Notes under the pieces: generated by a model
The model's database searches: none
The model's input: only the letters and a program-made list of their open reading frames with translations
What the model was told of the DNA's origin: nothing
In this document: in pieces, positions 5,218 through 5,225 of the stretch
How positions within the stretch are numbered: the first letter of the stretch is position 1
How the letters are laid out: each line of letters opens with the position of its first letter
Program-made: the position numbers and the translations under genes
Assembly: GCA_030669695.1 (NCBI GenBank)
Contig: DAOVDC010000059.1
Coordinates: 1 to 5,225 of the forward strand
Length of the DNA: 5,225 nucleotides
From: Candidatus Bathyarchaeota archaeon
Lineage (GTDB): Archaea; Thermoproteota; Bathyarchaeia; Bathyarchaeales; Bathyarchaeaceae
Direction: 5' to 3'

Positions 5218-5225
5218 TCTGTTTT

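Overview
The window looks archaeal, most likely from the Thermoproteota/TACK side and perhaps a Bathyarchaeia-like lineage. Three things suggest this: an ADP-forming acetyl-CoA synthetase alpha subunit, a tRNA-Gln gene with an A1-U72 acceptor pair and a short insertion in its D-arm region (crenarchaea-like), and TATA-type promoter sequence. The lineage is inferred from gene content, not from any search.

Layout. Positions 2-922 (+) hold the 3' two-thirds of an ADP-forming acyl/acetyl-CoA synthetase alpha subunit. Positions 975-2657 (+) encode a 560-residue protein that joins an N-terminal nucleotidyltransferase domain to a C-terminal RIO/Bud32-like kinase domain. Its stop codon overlaps an ATG (ATGA) that opens a broken, truncated start of an RNase J-like metallo-beta-lactamase gene (about 2654-2772). 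The signature is legible only if two single-base shifts are allowed. The rest of that gene is missing, and the space is occupied by the 3' end of a convergent gene on the other strand. That gene (2838-4481, -) encodes a 547-residue protein of unknown function with a central coiled coil of about 220 residues. Its promoter region has a TATA-like box and three ATGTATA direct repeats spaced 20-21 bp apart. Further on, also on the minus strand, are a small basic winged-helix-like protein (4711-4968) and a tRNA-Gln(CTG) gene (5115-5217). The tRNA is interrupted by a 27-nt insertion just after its acceptor stem.

How it fits together. The synthetase makes ATP and free acid from acyl-CoA in fermentation. 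The nucleotidyltransferase-kinase gene was apparently once translationally coupled to the RNase J-like nuclease gene, which points (as inference only) to a role in RNA metabolism. The truncation of the nuclease at about 2755 marks a rearrangement breakpoint next to the convergent coiled-coil gene. Nothing in the window links the three minus-strand genes functionally.

The leads most worth following are the nucleotidyltransferase-kinase fusion with its decayed nuclease partner, the tRNA insertion without a visible canonical splice motif, and the spaced repeat array at the coiled-coil gene promoter.
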